DNA of 51,928 bases from Spirulina sp. CS-785/01 (GCF_028330525.1 NZ_JAQMSD010000053.1:1-51928); one strand, 5' to 3'; positions 1-9,221 are shown, counted from the stretch's first letter. Numbers and translations are program-made. Notes: generated by a model not told the origin, from the letters alone.

Positions 1-269
1 CAAATGGTCTATGCGTAGCCTAAGAGATTGTGAGTCTCAACCGCATCGTTCGCGCAGCGTCTCCGCAGGAGAAGCGGTATCGACTCACCCGCTTTCCTCC
101 CCCACCTGTTCCGAGGTGGGGGAGTCCCGCGGCTCTTTTGCTGAAGTCCCTTCCTGTGCTTTGCCGTTGACAGGGTGTTCTCGCTGGGTTTGTTTTCAAG
201 GAGTTTTCCCCCTGTCTCACGCCGATGAGCTTGTGATGAGCAAGCTAGTCCATTATCAAAGGTGATTTT
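1..269. other. Intergenic region with a strong hairpin and a dispersed palindromic repeat
   Basis: I see no convincing gene here, although an 84-codon frame crosses it; its residues are encoded by repeat DNA. Positions 51-76 carry a partial palindrome (CGCAGCGTCTCC, short gap, GGAGAAGCG) that recurs at 24382-24407. Positions 97-124 form a perfect 11-bp stem with a 6-nt loop. This may be the 3' region of a gene outside the window or a small repeat element. Confidence 0.5.
97..124. repeat. Perfect 11-bp inverted repeat (hairpin)
   Basis: CTCCCCCACCT at 97-107 pairs exactly with AGGTGGGGGAG at 114-124 around the loop GTTCCG. It is GC-rich and has no T-run directly after it, so it looks more like a mobile-element end or structured repeat than a classic terminator. 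Its role is unknown. Confidence 0.6.
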
Positions 270-503
270 ATGATGCTCCCTATTTTCCCCCTCCTCCTTC
301 TGGTCTTTGCGTTAGGAAACCTGTTCCTATATCAACGGTCTTCTCATGATGTTTATCGGGTTTTAACCGCCGCCATTGCAGTCGTCTGTTTGATCTGGGG
401 GTTTGCCTTAGCCCATTGGTCTATACATTTATTGAGTCTGGTTCTCCTCTTAAAGTTCCGGGATCTTCCCTTAGAACGACTAGAACGACACGCGGATAGT
501 TAG
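270..503 (+). CDS. Small two-helix membrane protein, unknown function
   Basis: This 77-aa frame begins with ATG at 270, preceded by AAGGTG about 5 nt upstream, which is a plausible ribosome binding site. The product has two hydrophobic segments, roughly residues 3-20 (Met-Met-Leu-Pro-Ile-Phe...) and 33-61, joined by a short polar loop (QRSSHDVYR), and a charged C-terminal tail rich in Arg and Glu. That suggests a small inner or thylakoid membrane protein. I do not recognise the family. It stands alone, upstream of tRNA-Asp on the same strand, with 156 bp between its stop and the tRNA promoter. The clean two-helix pattern argues it is a real gene rather than chance. Confidence 0.6.
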   Translation: MMLPIFPLLLLVFALGNLFLYQRSSHDVYRVLTAAIAVVCLIWGFALAHWSIHLLSLVLLLKFRDLPLERLERHADS

Positions 504-659
504 AGTCTGGGATCATGTGCTGTTTTTCATCTATACGGACTGTTTCTAGGGGGTTGGGTTGCGCGATCGCGTGATCTACCCCCATTCACAACACCAATCG
601 CTTCAAACGCCCACCCTTGCCCGCTTTACGCCCTATTTCAAAAAAAAATCGCAAGTTGC

Positions 660-689
660 TTGACACTCAAAAATAGGTGTGATTATAAT
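660..689 (+). promoter_or_regulatory. Near-consensus sigma70-type promoter for tRNA-Asp
   Basis: TTGACA at 660-665 and TATAAT at 684-689 are both perfect consensus hexamers, separated by 18 bp. Transcription would start near 696, about a dozen bases before the mature tRNA 5' end at 709. A strong, unregulated promoter fits a tRNA gene. Confidence 0.85.
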
Positions 690-708
690 GGTAACTGCGT
701 CAAAACAA

Positions 709-782
709 GGGACTGTAGTTCAACTGGTTAGAGCACTGCCCTGTCACGGCAGAAGTTGCGGGTTCGAATCCCGTCAGTCCCG
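709..782 (+). tRNA. tRNA-Asp (anticodon GTC)
   Basis: The acceptor stem GGGACTG (709-715) pairs perfectly with CAGTCCC (775-781), followed by discriminator G at 782, the usual base for tRNA-Asp. The anticodon stem CTGCC/GGCAG encloses loop CTGTCAC, giving anticodon GTC at 743-745. The T-arm contains the standard GGGTTCGAATCCC. The 3' CCA is not encoded. The length, 74 nt, is normal. Confidence 0.97.
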
Positions 783-886
783 TCTCTTGTTCGATGAACA
801 ATTCATAATCATCAACTCATAATCGTGGCTGAGTGATTTAAGCATTCAGCTATTTTTGCTTGGTTCGTTGTTGCTTTTTTCGTACT

Positions 887-904
887 AAGCTCGCTTACGA
901 GCTT
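887..904. repeat. Short hairpin downstream of tRNA-Asp
   Basis: AAGCTCG (887-893) and CGAGCTT (898-904) form a perfect 7-bp stem with loop CTTA, followed by CTTTAAATC on the plus strand. It could end transcription from the tRNA or lie in the 3' region of the convergent ferredoxin transcript. The T-run is short, so the role is uncertain. Confidence 0.3.
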
Positions 905-964
905 CTTTAAATCCCTTAACCCGTTCTTATGGGTTAAAACCCAAGGTAACTCAGCACAAAGCCA

Positions 965-992
965 AGAGGTATCCTATGAACAGGATACCTCT
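965..992 (-). terminator. Hairpin downstream of the ferredoxin gene
   Basis: AGAGGTATCC (965-974) pairs perfectly with GGATACCTCT (983-992), a 10-bp stem with an 8-nt loop, 51 bp past the ferredoxin stop codon on the minus strand. There is no strong T-run on either side, so it may be a 3' stabilising hairpin rather than a full intrinsic terminator. It lies between convergent transcription units. Confidence 0.5.
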
Positions 993-1043
993 CTTACTCG
1001 TCAATTCACCTGTTAATTAACGTCAATGAATTAACCAATTACC

Positions 1044-1343
1044 TTAGTAGAGTTCTTCTTCTTGGTGAGTAATGATGGTGCAATCAGAAGTCGGGTAAGC
1101 GACACAAGTTAACACATAACCTGCTTCGATTTGATCATCATCTAAGAAGGATTGGTCAGATTGGTCAATGCTGCCAGATTCCAGTTTACCAGCACAGGTA
1201 GAGCAAGCCCCTGCCCGGCAGGAATAAGGAAGGTCGATCCCTTGCTCCTCAGCATAGTCAAGAATGTACTCATCATCAGGGACTTCGAGAGTGGTGTTCA
1301 GACCTTCAGCATCATTCTTTAACGTAACTTTATAACTAGCCAT
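1044..1343 (-). CDS. petF: Plant-type [2Fe-2S] ferredoxin
   Basis: The product is a 99-aa soluble ferredoxin that accepts electrons from photosystem I and passes them to FNR, nitrite reductase, thioredoxin reductase and others. The four cluster ligands are visible: CRAGACSTC supplies three Cys and LTC near residue 79 the fourth. Length and sequence (start MASYKVTL, end HQEEELY) match cyanobacterial petF1 products. I place the start at 1343 rather than at the upstream ATG at 1436, because AGGAGA lies just upstream and family members begin MA-S/T-YKV. The gene is monocistronic, with a hairpin downstream and about 400 bp of upstream region shared with the divergent biliverdin reductase gene. Confidence 0.96.
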   Translation of the reverse strand: MASYKVTLKNDAEGLNTTLEVPDDEYILDYAEEQGIDLPYSCRAGACSTCAGKLESGSIDQSDQSFLDDDQIEAGYVLTCVAYPTSDCTIITHQEEELY

Positions 1344-1746
1344 AAGCGTCTCCTCTTTGTTAAATGCTTTAATCTGCTTTCCAGAACAGTGTTCTGAGCA
1401 AGGCACACTTTTGATACTACGGGAAAAAAACGACAAGTCTAGTCCGCATTAGTAATGAAATTATGAATTCTTTTTAACATAAGAAAACTTTATCGAGCCT
1501 TTCTGAAAATCAACCCACATTCAGATGCACCTTGTAGTTTCTGTAATACCGTTGTGTACAGAGTTTTTCTGCCTAGCGAAGGACAGCAAACCGTCTAAAA
1601 TTACTTTATTCTTATAATAAATATATTTTATATAAAGAAATACTATAAATAGGCATCAAGAACAGCCAGTTCAACCATTCCCTCGAAAGACACTCTGAGC
1701 TACAATAGAAAGCCCCCATCTCCAGCACGAAAAGTGAGTTTAACCC
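1344..1746. other. Divergent intergenic region between ferredoxin and biliverdin reductase
   Basis: This 403-bp stretch holds the 5' leader of the ferredoxin gene and the promoters of both divergent genes. A TACAAT hexamer at 1701-1706 could be the -10 element of the biliverdin reductase gene, but I see no good -35 element for it. The stretch 1600-1650 is very AT-rich. Overlapping frames here do not look like genes. Confidence 0.5.
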
Positions 1747-2730
1747 ATGAAATCCTTGCAAGCCCCCGTTAATATTGGCATTGTTGGCACGGGATACGCC
1801 GCCCAACGCCGTGCTGAAGCCTTCAGTGAGAATCCCAGAGCGCGAGTGCTGGCGATCGCAGGTCATACCCCCAGCACCACCCAAACCCTCGCCCAACAAC
1901 ACAACGCCCAAGCCGAGGAAAGCTGGGAAAAATTAGTCCGTAACCCCGACCTAGACTTAGTGGTCATTTGTACCATTAACCGAGATCATGGCAAAATTGC
2001 CCGAGCCGCCCTAGAAGCCGGAAAGCACGTCCTCTGCGAATATCCCCTCTCCCTCGACTCCGCAGAAGGCAACGCCCTCCTGCAATTTGCCCAAAGCCAA
2101 CAAAAACTCCTCCACGTCGAACATATAGAAATCCTCGGCAGTCTCCACCAAACCCTCAGAGACTATCTCCCCAAAATCGGCGAAGTCACCTACGCCCGCT
2201 ACACCACCATCACCCCCCAAACCCCAGTAGCAGGACGCTGGACCTATCACTACGACTATTTTGGCTTTCCTTTTGCGGCAGCCTTATCCCGCATCCATCG
2301 CTTTACCCATTTATTCGGCGAAGTGTCCGCCGTCAGCGGCCAAGCCCGCTTTTGGGATAGTCCGGCCCCCCACTACTACACCGCCTGTCTGTGTACCGCC
2401 CAACTCCGCTTTTCCCAAGGGTTAGTCGCGGACATCACCTACGGCAAAGGGGAACAATTTACCCACGGAGGGCGCACCTTCGAGGTCTATGGGACAGAAG
2501 GAACATTAATTTTTGACACCGAAGGAGGCCGCTTAATTCGTCATAAAGAAGAAACCCCCATTCAACTGGGCAGTCGTCGCGGTTTATTTAATGCCGATAG
2601 TCAACAAGTCTTAGACCACCTCCTCGACGGCAAACCCCTCTATATTGAACCCACATCGAGTTTATATGCCCTTTCCGTCGCCCATGCTGTGCAACAGTCT
2701 GCCCGTAGTGGGGAAACTATACGGTTATAG
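1747..2730 (+). CDS. bvdR: Biliverdin reductase (Gfo/Idh/MocA family)
   Basis: This 327-aa protein should reduce biliverdin IXalpha to bilirubin with NAD(P)H. The N-terminal Rossmann motif GIVGTGYAAQRRAE spans about residues 11-24. It is followed by the Gfo/Idh/MocA middle signature (EAGKHVLCEYPLSLD) and then blocks that, from memory, closely resemble the characterised Synechocystis BvdR: LLHVEHIEILG, IGEVTYARY, RWTYHYDYFGFP, AALSRIHRFTHLFG and GSRRGLF. Those blocks separate it from generic dehydrogenases of the superfamily, which is why I choose this name. It is transcribed alone, divergent from ferredoxin and convergent with the next gene. In cyanobacteria BvdR is linked to phycobilisome pigment physiology. 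A generic MocA oxidoreductase remains the alternative. Confidence 0.85.
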   Translation: MKSLQAPVNIGIVGTGYAAQRRAEAFSENPRARVLAIAGHTPSTTQTLAQQHNAQAEESWEKLVRNPDLDLVVICTINRDHGKIARAALEAGKHVLCEYPLSLDSAEGNALLQFAQSQQKLLHVEHIEILGSLHQTLRDYLPKIGEVTYARYTTITPQTPVAGRWTYHYDYFGFPFAAALSRIHRFTHLFGEVSAVSGQARFWDSPAPHYYTACLCTAQLRFSQGLVADITYGKGEQFTHGGRTFEVYGTEGTLIFDTEGGRLIRHKEETPIQLGSRRGLFNADSQQVLDHLLDGKPLYIEPTSSLYALSVAHAVQQSARSGETIRL

Positions 2731-2737
2731 GGGGAGT

Positions 2738-3322
2738 TCACGGATTGACTTCCTGTACCTCCCAGACTTCCTCCCCCGTTAACCTGTAAATGGTGCGGTT
2801 TTGGGGATTTCCCCGCAACGTTAAATAATCTACCACCTGGGGATTAAGTAAAACTAAAATAAAAGTATCTAAAGGCATTGTAGGATCAGGAGTAGGTGAA
2901 GAAAATGGCTCAGTATCCTCCACTCTCGCTGTTTTGGGAGTCGGCCACGCAAACTGCATTCTGGCCGCATCTGAGATATTTTGCCACGTCTGGAGACGTG
3001 CTTTTTGTAAGTCTTCATCGGGATAAGACGCACCCACTAGGGTTAACTCACCCCCCATGCGAAACTGTTCCCTTGTTTTTGAGAAATACCAACAAATCTC
3101 ACCCCAGTTTTTAGCTTCAATTTGCTCTATTTTCTCACTGCGACTATCAGTAATAATTTTAATTTGGTTACTCTGCTCTAAAAAATCCCGAAAGACCACG
3201 GTGCGGTTTTTCGGGTAGCCTTCCGGTGTCACTGTTGCTAACTGAAAATAACGGGATTCCCGTAAATTTCGACTTTTATAAAGAGAGCGAGCAAGAATAG
3301 ACCGCCACGGTGCTAAATTCAT
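2738..3322 (-). CDS. PNPOx-like FMN-binding protein (Alr4036 type)
   Basis: This 194-aa protein has the split-barrel fold signature of the pyridoxamine 5'-phosphate oxidase superfamily: YFQLATVTPEGYPKNRTVVFR near residues 25-45, then FRMGGELTLVG. It resembles the cyanobacterial and plant Alr4036-type subgroup, whose substrate is not settled, so I would not call it PdxH. It should bind FMN and be cytosolic. Its ATG (3320-3322) follows the TAA of the upstream hydrolase with no spacer, so the two are translationally coupled, and clpX precedes both. The gene ends only 7 bp from the convergent bvdR stop. Confidence 0.75.
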   Translation of the reverse strand: MNLAPWRSILARSLYKSRNLRESRYFQLATVTPEGYPKNRTVVFRDFLEQSNQIKIITDSRSEKIEQIEAKNWGEICWYFSKTREQFRMGGELTLVGASYPDEDLQKARLQTWQNISDAARMQFAWPTPKTARVEDTEPFSSPTPDPTMPLDTFILVLLNPQVVDYLTLRGNPQNRTIYRLTGEEVWEVQEVNP

Positions 3323-4186
3323 TTACCCATTTAAAAATTCTTGCACAGCCTGATCATAAGTTTCTCGATCTTCTAACATCGGGAAATGGGCCGTATTCGG
3401 TATCTCTACATACTGCACAGTCTCCGGATTTAAACTAACAGCACGCTTGGCCAATTTAGTGGGAATAATAATATCCTCTTTTCCCGCAACAAGTAGGGTT
3501 GGCACATCTAAACTCGCAAACGCCTCTGGCATTTCTTGCGCCGCTTGTTGACTCACTGCCGTATAAATAGTCCCCACGGCAGCCTCATAATCCGCTTCTA
3601 AATAATCCTCTAAAAATTCCCGATTAATCTGATCTTCTAAAGCACGATGCACAAACCGCGCCATAAATAAACGCCCCGCTAAGGGAACTTTTAAAAACCA
3701 ATTATAGCGGAGTTTAACCACCACCGTCCCCGCTTTATGAAAGGCTGGAAAGGTAATGGGATTATAGGCAAAAACCCCACTACAAGTTAAAATTAATTTC
3801 TCCACGCGCTGGGGATAACGACTGGTAAAGAGGGTAGCAATGGAAGCCCCCACGGAATGACCATTGAGATAGACTGTTTCTAAGCCCAATTGGTCTAAAA
3901 AGATGGCCAAATCCTCCACATATTCGCCCATTTCGTAGCTTGTCGTGGGTAGGCTATCGGGCAAGCGAGAGCGACCAAACCCCCGTAAATCGTACAATAA
4001 ACAGTCAAATTGGGGGGCAAATGCTTGGGCGGTGGTTTCCCAATAGCGGGATGATCCCCCCCAGCCGTGGACAAAGACTAAGACGGGTTTATGGGTGTCA
4101 CCCTCTCCTTGGCGTATCCATCGGTAATAATGATCAACGCCTCGAATATTGACGGTTTGCTGGGTTTTCTGTTCGGTAAACTGCAT
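3323..4186 (-). CDS. Alpha/beta hydrolase
   Basis: The product is a 287-aa alpha/beta-hydrolase of unknown substrate. The oxyanion-hole motif HGWGGSSRYW is followed by the nucleophile elbow GHSVGAS (Ser nucleophile). LLVAGKEDIIIP holds the acidic residue region, and NTAHFPMLED carries the catalytic His near the C-terminus, so the whole triad is present. I start it at ATG 4184-4186, because the longer frame would run 86 bp into clpX. That gives a 1-nt gap after the clpX stop and indicates one transcript (clpX, hydrolase, PNPOx-like). No signal peptide is visible. It could be an esterase, haloperoxidase-like enzyme or C-C hydrolase; sequence alone does not decide. Confidence 0.8.
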   Translation of the reverse strand: MQFTEQKTQQTVNIRGVDHYYRWIRQGEGDTHKPVLVFVHGWGGSSRYWETTAQAFAPQFDCLLYDLRGFGRSRLPDSLPTTSYEMGEYVEDLAIFLDQLGLETVYLNGHSVGASIATLFTSRYPQRVEKLILTCSGVFAYNPITFPAFHKAGTVVVKLRYNWFLKVPLAGRLFMARFVHRALEDQINREFLEDYLEADYEAAVGTIYTAVSQQAAQEMPEAFASLDVPTLLVAGKEDIIIPTKLAKRAVSLNPETVQYVEIPNTAHFPMLEDRETYDQAVQEFLNG

Positions 4187-4187
4187 C

Positions 4188-5531
4188 TTACGCCGATTCA
4201 GGTTTGGGCATGGAGGAGGGATGGAGTAATAACTCAGCCGTGGAGCGTTGTTCCACCATTTCCGGGGTGACAATACAGTGATGAACGTCTTTACGGGAGG
4301 GCAATTCGTACATCACTTCCAACATGAGTTCCTCGACAATGCCTCGTAATGCTCTTGCTCCGGTTTTGCGTCGGTAGGCTTCCCGGGCAATGGCTTCCAC
4401 GGCTTCTGGTTGAAACTCCAGTTGTACGTTATCCATCCGTAACAGCTTCTGATACTGTTTCACCAGTGCATTGCGCGGTTGAGTGAGGATTTCCATTAAG
4501 GCTTCCTCGTCTAAGGGGTTTAAGACGGCGGCCACGGGCATCCGGCCAATAAATTCGGGAATTAAGCCAAATTTAACTAAATCTTCCGGTTCTAAACTTT
4601 GGAGGACATCGGCGGTTCGTTGTTCTTTCGAGGGGGTTTCCCCGGGCCGAACAAACCCCATGGATTTTTTCCCGGTGCGTTTTTCGACGACTTTATCTAG
4701 GCCCACAAATGCCCCGCCGCAGATAAAGAGAATGTTTCCGGTGTCGATTTGAATACAGTCTTGATAGGGGTGTTTGCGTCCGCCTTGGGGGGGAACGTTG
4801 GCTACTGTGCCTTCGAGCATTTTCAAGAGGGCTTGTTGTACCCCTTCTCCGGACACATCTCGCGTAATGGAGGGGTTTTCGCTCTTGCGGGCGACTTTAT
4901 CAATTTCGTCGATGTAGATAATGCCCCGTTGGGCTTCTTCTACGTCTAAGTCCGCCATCTGTAGCAGCCGGAGTAAGATGTTTTCCACATCTTCCCCCAC
5001 ATACCCAGCTTCGGTGAGGGTGGTGGCATCGGCTACCGCAAAGGGAACTTCTAAGATATGGGCGAGGGTTTGTGCTAAGAGGGTTTTCCCCGAACCTGTG
5101 GGCCCGATGAGCAGAATGTTGGATTTTTGCAATTCTACGGCATCTGACTCATAGTTTCCCTTACTGTTTTTCGAGTGAGTGACGCTCAACCGCTTATAGT
5201 GGTTATAAACGGCAACAGATAAGACTTTTTTCGCTTCGTCTTGGCCGATCACGTGTTCGTCTAAATATTTTTTGATTTCCGTGGGTTTGGGAATCTGACT
5301 CAGTTTTAAGGGTTCTGAGGGCGATCGCCGCTTGGCCACGGGTTCTTCTGAACGGGAGACGGGTTGCGGGGCTGGACTTGCCGAGTCGATTAGTTCCTCA
5401 TCTAAAATCTCGTTACAAAGCTCAACACATTCGTCACAGATGTAAACTCCAGGCCCGGCAATGAGTTTACGGACTTGCTCTTGAGATTTCCCGCAAAAGG
5501 AGCATTTTAGATGGGAGTCGTATTTCGGCAT
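4188..5531 (-). CDS. clpX: ATP-dependent Clp protease ATP-binding subunit ClpX
   Basis: ClpX is the AAA+ unfoldase that feeds substrates to ClpP. The 447-aa product has the N-terminal C4 zinc-binding domain (CSFCGKS, then CDECVELC, residues about 10-37), Walker A GPTGSGKT, Walker [10 protein letters not shown], pore and sensor regions, and the C-terminal small AAA domain ([14 protein letters not shown]). Length is normal for cyanobacteria, with the usual Ser/Pro-rich linker after the zinc domain. It lies 26 bp after clpP, in the conserved order tig-clpP-clpX, so adaptor-free substrate delivery by this pair is expected. Two extra genes follow it with almost no spacing. Confidence 0.98.
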   Translation of the reverse strand: MPKYDSHLKCSFCGKSQEQVRKLIAGPGVYICDECVELCNEILDEELIDSASPAPQPVSRSEEPVAKRRSPSEPLKLSQIPKPTEIKKYLDEHVIGQDEAKKVLSVAVYNHYKRLSVTHSKNSKGNYESDAVELQKSNILLIGPTGSGKTLLAQTLAHILEVPFAVADATTLTEAGYVGEDVENILLRLLQMADLDVEEAQRGIIYIDEIDKVARKSENPSITRDVSGEGVQQALLKMLEGTVANVPPQGGRKHPYQDCIQIDTGNILFICGGAFVGLDKVVEKRTGKKSMGFVRPGETPSKEQRTADVLQSLEPEDLVKFGLIPEFIGRMPVAAVLNPLDEEALMEILTQPRNALVKQYQKLLRMDNVQLEFQPEAVEAIAREAYRRKTGARALRGIVEELMLEVMYELPSRKDVHHCIVTPEMVEQRSTAELLLHPSSMPKPESA

Positions 5532-5557
5532 ATTAACCTCTTTTGTTAATTAGTTAA

Positions 5558-6307
5558 TTAAGTGAGTGCAGTAGCAGGAATTTCTACAAGGGGCATATTG
5601 GGTTGGGTTATTACTTTGTCGATCAATCCATAATTCGCTGCCTCTTTGGCCGACATAAAGAAATCTCGCTCGGTATCTTCGGCGATTTTGTCATAGGGTT
5701 GCCCGGTGTGATCAGCGAGGATGTTATTAATTTGTTCTTTGATATAAAGAATTTCTTTGGCTTGAATTTCAATGTCCACGGCTTGCCCTTGCGCTCCGCC
5801 GAGGGGTTGGTGGATCATAATTCTTGAACTGGGTAAGGCCATGCGCTTTCCAGGTGCGCCGCCAGTCAGTAAAAATGCTCCCATACTGGCTGCAATGCCG
5901 TAACAGATGGTGACGACATCGGGGCGAATTTGCTGCATGGTGTCGTAGATGGCCATCCCGGCATAGACTGATCCCCCAGGGGAGTTAATGTAGAGTTGAA
6001 TGTCTTTTTCCGGGTTTTCGGCTTCGAGAAAGAGGAGTTGCGCTACGACCGTATCAGCCACTTTATCATCGATCGCGCTACCGAGGAAAACAATATTTTC
6101 TCGCAACAGACGAGAATAAATATCAAAGGCTCGCTCTCCCATTCCCGACTGTTCCACTACCATGGGGACAACGGCTTGGGAGCGGGTTGGAGATTGGGGG
6201 GAAGACCCTTGATAATTCCCCCCCGGATTCCCCATCCTGTCCGGGTTTTGTTGGCTTTCCATAACTTGGCTTTCCATAACTTGGCTTTCCATAACTTGGC
6301 TTTCCAT
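5558..6307 (-). CDS. clpP: ClpP protease proteolytic subunit with a tandem-repeat N-terminus
   Basis: This is the serine peptidase subunit of the Clp protease. The catalytic Ser sits in GIAASMGAF, His in [10 protein letters not shown] and Asp in DTERDFFM. I place the start at 6307 rather than 6445, because AGGAG (6316-6320) lies 8 nt before this ATG; the product is then 249 aa. Its first 20 residues are four copies of MESQV/Q encoded by 15-bp repeats, each beginning with ATG, so initiation within the repeat is possible. A Gly/Pro/Ser-rich stretch follows before the folded domain begins near AFDIYSRLL. The long unstructured N-terminus may be processed. It is co-oriented with tig upstream and clpX downstream. 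Confidence 0.95.
   Translation of the reverse strand: MESQVMESQVMESQVMESQQNPDRMGNPGGNYQGSSPQSPTRSQAVVPMVVEQSGMGERAFDIYSRLLRENIVFLGSAIDDKVADTVVAQLLFLEAENPEKDIQLYINSPGGSVYAGMAIYDTMQQIRPDVVTICYGIAASMGAFLLTGGAPGKRMALPSSRIMIHQPLGGAQGQAVDIEIQAKEILYIKEQINNILADHTGQPYDKIAEDTERDFFMSAKEAANYGLIDKVITQPNMPLVEIPATALT
6248..6307 (-). repeat. Four 15-bp tandem repeats at the clpP 5' end
   Basis: Three exact copies of the 15-bp unit (plus strand AACTTGGCTTTCCAT) cover 6263-6307 and a diverged fourth covers 6248-6262. On the coding strand each begins with ATG and encodes MESQV, or MESQQ in the last. Unit length is a multiple of three, so copy number can vary without shifting the frame. Confidence 0.95.
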
Positions 6308-6533
6308 AACAGGGTCTCCTCTCTCTGGGTCGAGGGAAGACAAGTTGTAAGGGTTATGACTCCAAGGGGTGGAGTTTTGCGATCGCGATTCTATCATTCG
6401 CTTTTTTTTACTTAACCAGTCGTTAGGTTGACTTCTCTTAATCACTATTATGCCCTATGTCCCCGGAACAATGGAGAAGAATCCCAAAAAAAAGATTTAG
6501 TTCTTGGGACTCATCAGGAAGGGTGAAGATATT

Positions 6534-7949
6534 TTATTCTTCTTCAACGACTTCCACCTCTGCTTCCACCGCTTCCCCTTCGGGTTCGGATGCTTCGGCT
6601 TCGCCTTCTTCGTCCCCTGCTTCTTGGCTCAATGTGCCTTCGGGAACTAACTCTACAGTAATATTTTCCCGTAACCAGTTGAGGGCGGTTTCTTCTTTTA
6701 GTTCATCGTTGACAAATTCGCGCACCCGGTCCATATCAAGCTGGCGATCGCGCATTTGCTCAACAATTTCCCCCACTCGTTTTTCCACGGCCTCCGAGTC
6801 CACCTCTAAAGACTCCGTTTCCGCAATTTTTTGCAAGGCCAACGAGGCTTTTAACCGCTTCTCCGCTTCCGGACGCGCATTTTCCTTGAGTTGCGGCATA
6901 ATCTCGGAGGACATCATCTGCTGAATATCCAAACCATACTGCTGCATCTGCATCGCCGTCTGCTGCACCAAAACATCCGTTTCCCGGTCCACCATCGTAT
7001 CCGGAAGCTCCACCTGGACAATTTTGAGTAAAGCATCCGTAATGGCCGCCTCAACATTGCCTTTAGTCGCTTCTTCCGCCTGTTCTTGGTACTGCTTCTC
7101 TAAATGCTCCCGCAATTCGGCCATGGTTTCAAACTCACTGGCCTCCTCGGCAAACTCATCATCGAGTTCCGGCAATTCCTTCTCTTTCACCTCATGGAGA
7201 GTCACAGTAAAAATTGCCTCTACTCCCGCTAAATCCTCTCTGGCGTAGTCTTCCGGGAACTGCACCGGAATCTCCTTCATCTCCTCCGGTTTCATCCCCA
7301 CAATCCCTTCAATCAAATCTTCAAGGAATTTCCCAGACTCTAACTCTAACTGAAAATCCGTCGCCTCAGCCCCCGAAATGACTTCACCTTTACCACCATT
7401 TTCATCTTTAAGCTGTCCCTGATAGTCCACCATCACCACATCTCCCCGTTGGGCCCGACGATCTTCAACCGGGACCAAAGTGGCCATCTGACTCCGTTGA
7501 CTATCTAAAAATTCATCCACCTGACTGGGATCATATTCTTTCTTCTCCGCCGTCACAGACAATCCCTTATAATCTCCCACTTGCGGTTGGGGTGGCACAT
7601 CCATCGACGCAGAAAACGTCAGGGGTTCACCCGGTTTAAAGGTTTGGATCAATTCATTGATATCTGAGATTAACTGATAATTGCCCAGAACATTAATCTT
7701 TTCTTGTTCCACAGCCTGTTCTAAGCCATCTTGAATCAGTTTTTCTAGGGCTTCCGCTTTCACCCGATCAGGCCCAATCCGTTGCAGTAAGATATGACGG
7801 GGGACTTTGCCTTGGCGAAACCCAGGCAACCGAACCGAACGAGAAAGCTCCTTAATCACTTTCTCATACACTTGTTTCGACTTGTCGGCAGGGATTTCAA
7901 TTTCGAGGCCAATTTTGCTGGCGGGTAATGTTTCCTGGGTAACTTTCAT
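6534..7949 (-). CDS. tig: Trigger factor, ribosome-associated chaperone and prolyl isomerase
   Basis: Trigger factor binds ribosomal protein L23 at the exit tunnel and shields nascent chains. The 471-aa product has the N-terminal ribosome-binding domain with LPGFRQGKVPRHIL (the GFRxGxxP signature, about residues 40-55), a PPIase FKBP-like domain (about 160-250, starting near GDVVMVDYQG), and the helical C-terminal arms. The last 30 residues are very acidic (many Glu), as in other cyanobacterial trigger factors. It is the first gene of the conserved tig-clpP-clpX arrangement, 226 bp upstream of clpP. A long leader region precedes it. Confidence 0.97.
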   Translation of the reverse strand: MKVTQETLPASKIGLEIEIPADKSKQVYEKVIKELSRSVRLPGFRQGKVPRHILLQRIGPDRVKAEALEKLIQDGLEQAVEQEKINVLGNYQLISDINELIQTFKPGEPLTFSASMDVPPQPQVGDYKGLSVTAEKKEYDPSQVDEFLDSQRSQMATLVPVEDRRAQRGDVVMVDYQGQLKDENGGKGEVISGAEATDFQLELESGKFLEDLIEGIVGMKPEEMKEIPVQFPEDYAREDLAGVEAIFTVTLHEVKEKELPELDDEFAEEASEFETMAELREHLEKQYQEQAEEATKGNVEAAITDALLKIVQVELPDTMVDRETDVLVQQTAMQMQQYGLDIQQMMSSEIMPQLKENARPEAEKRLKASLALQKIAETESLEVDSEAVEKRVGEIVEQMRDRQLDMDRVREFVNDELKEETALNWLRENITVELVPEGTLSQEAGDEEGEAEASEPEGEAVEAEVEVVEEE

Positions 7950-9221
7950 GGACGCTTCAATCTTCCAATTTATAGATCAACGTGCAACTGTTGTGCAAAT
8001 TCTGATTGTACGGGTCGAAGGGGGTTTTTGAAGACCCTCTTTGGGGTATCCCCTTTTCTGTTCTCTGCTCTCAATACACGCTAACCGCCAATCATCTCGA
8101 ATGACGGGAGAGAGAGTCAACCCTTTCTCACCCGTTTTCAACGGAACAGGACAGACTCTAGCCACAACTGGACTGAGGATGACAAGCATCCAGGCTGGAG
8201 TCGTGAGAGCAATCCCCCCAACTATCCTATCAACTCTGCTCTGATTCGAGGGATTCTCGTTAAACTTAATTGAGAGCATCGGTTCTCAACTATCCACCAT
8301 CAACTCCTCCATCTCCCGACTAGGGAACTCCGGAACTGAGAACAGGGCAGTGGTTCAACTATCCACTATCAACTCCCCCATCTCCTCCATCTTCCTAGAG
8401 AGGGAGGTTTGTGCTATATTGCTCAATCAATGGAATAGAGTTAATATAAATTAACAGTCAGCGAAATCAAGACTTGATCGTGACATTCTTTAGCAATTTT
8501 GCTATAAACTATAAATATTAAAATTTATTAATGAATAATCTCTATTCTTAATTAATTTTTAAAGACTAGATGTTAAAGATTAAAATACTTAACGTTGAAC
8601 TCAATTCAGTTCCAGTCAACCAAGCCCACACAAAATTCTCGCAAAATTCTCTCAATCTCCCATTAAAGGGAGGGTTATTAATCCTGAGTATGATATAATT
8701 GATCAATTGTTAGCAAGTAAAATAAAAAACGCAAAATTAGATAAACCATCAAGACTCGCTATCTAGATTAAAAACTTAAAAAGTAAAAATCTAGAACTTA
8801 ACTTAATAGAGAAGAACAGATAATCTCAAATTGAAAAGCAATGTAAGCAAATACAATAGATTTAAGGTAAAATAGAATCAGGAAAAGCGCGTTAGCTTTT
8901 TTGGATATTGATAACATTTTCATTCGTTTAATTATTTCCGTCAACTAGAATCGGAATTACTGTTGAAACCATTATTTTATTAGATAACGTTTATTTAAAC
9001 CCGTTTAATCAAACAACCCTATGATTGATAAAAATTATTTATAGAACAGATCAAACCCCAAAGCCAGTAAATTTCAAGTGATCAAGTCCAGTGATAAAGT
9101 CAAGTAATAAAACCTAAACTTTAAACTTAAACTCGTAAAACCTCAAAACCCTTAATCCAACTCTAATCTGAAATAGAGTTAATGTCGCAAATTGTCACCA
9201 TTCAACTTGGAGGAAAACAGC
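7950..9221. other. 1.27-kb noncoding region between tig and asd
   Basis: No frame here looks like a gene; two overlapping opposite frames at 7977-8279 have no recognisable features. The left 450 bp contain several G/C-rich short inverted repeats and a 30-bp direct repeat (8287-8317 and 8356-8386). From about 8450 to 9180 the DNA is strongly AT-rich. A weak terminator-like hairpin AAAAGC/GCTTTT followed by T residues lies at 8883-8902. The region presumably holds the tig promoter and a long asd leader; it could hide a small RNA, which I cannot establish. Confidence 0.5.
8287..8386. repeat. 30-bp direct repeat, two copies
   Basis: CAACTATCCACCATCAACTC... at 8287-8317 recurs with few changes at 8356-8386, 69 bp apart, on the same strand. 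It contains simple CCATC/CAACT stretches and resembles other short dispersed cyanobacterial repeats; no function is evident. Confidence 0.7.

Noticed and set aside
11..265. 84-codon plus-strand frame and an opposing 66-codon frame at the left edge
   Set aside because: Both are built from repeat and hairpin DNA and have no recognisable features; each lies opposite the other.
1612..1911. 99-codon minus-strand frame overlapping the biliverdin reductase start
   Set aside because: It runs antisense into a well-supported gene and reads as low-complexity residues.
7977..8279. 100-codon minus frame and opposing 67-codon plus frame between tig and asd
   Set aside because: No homologous motif, no ribosome binding site, and mutual overlap; more likely chance frames in the tig leader.
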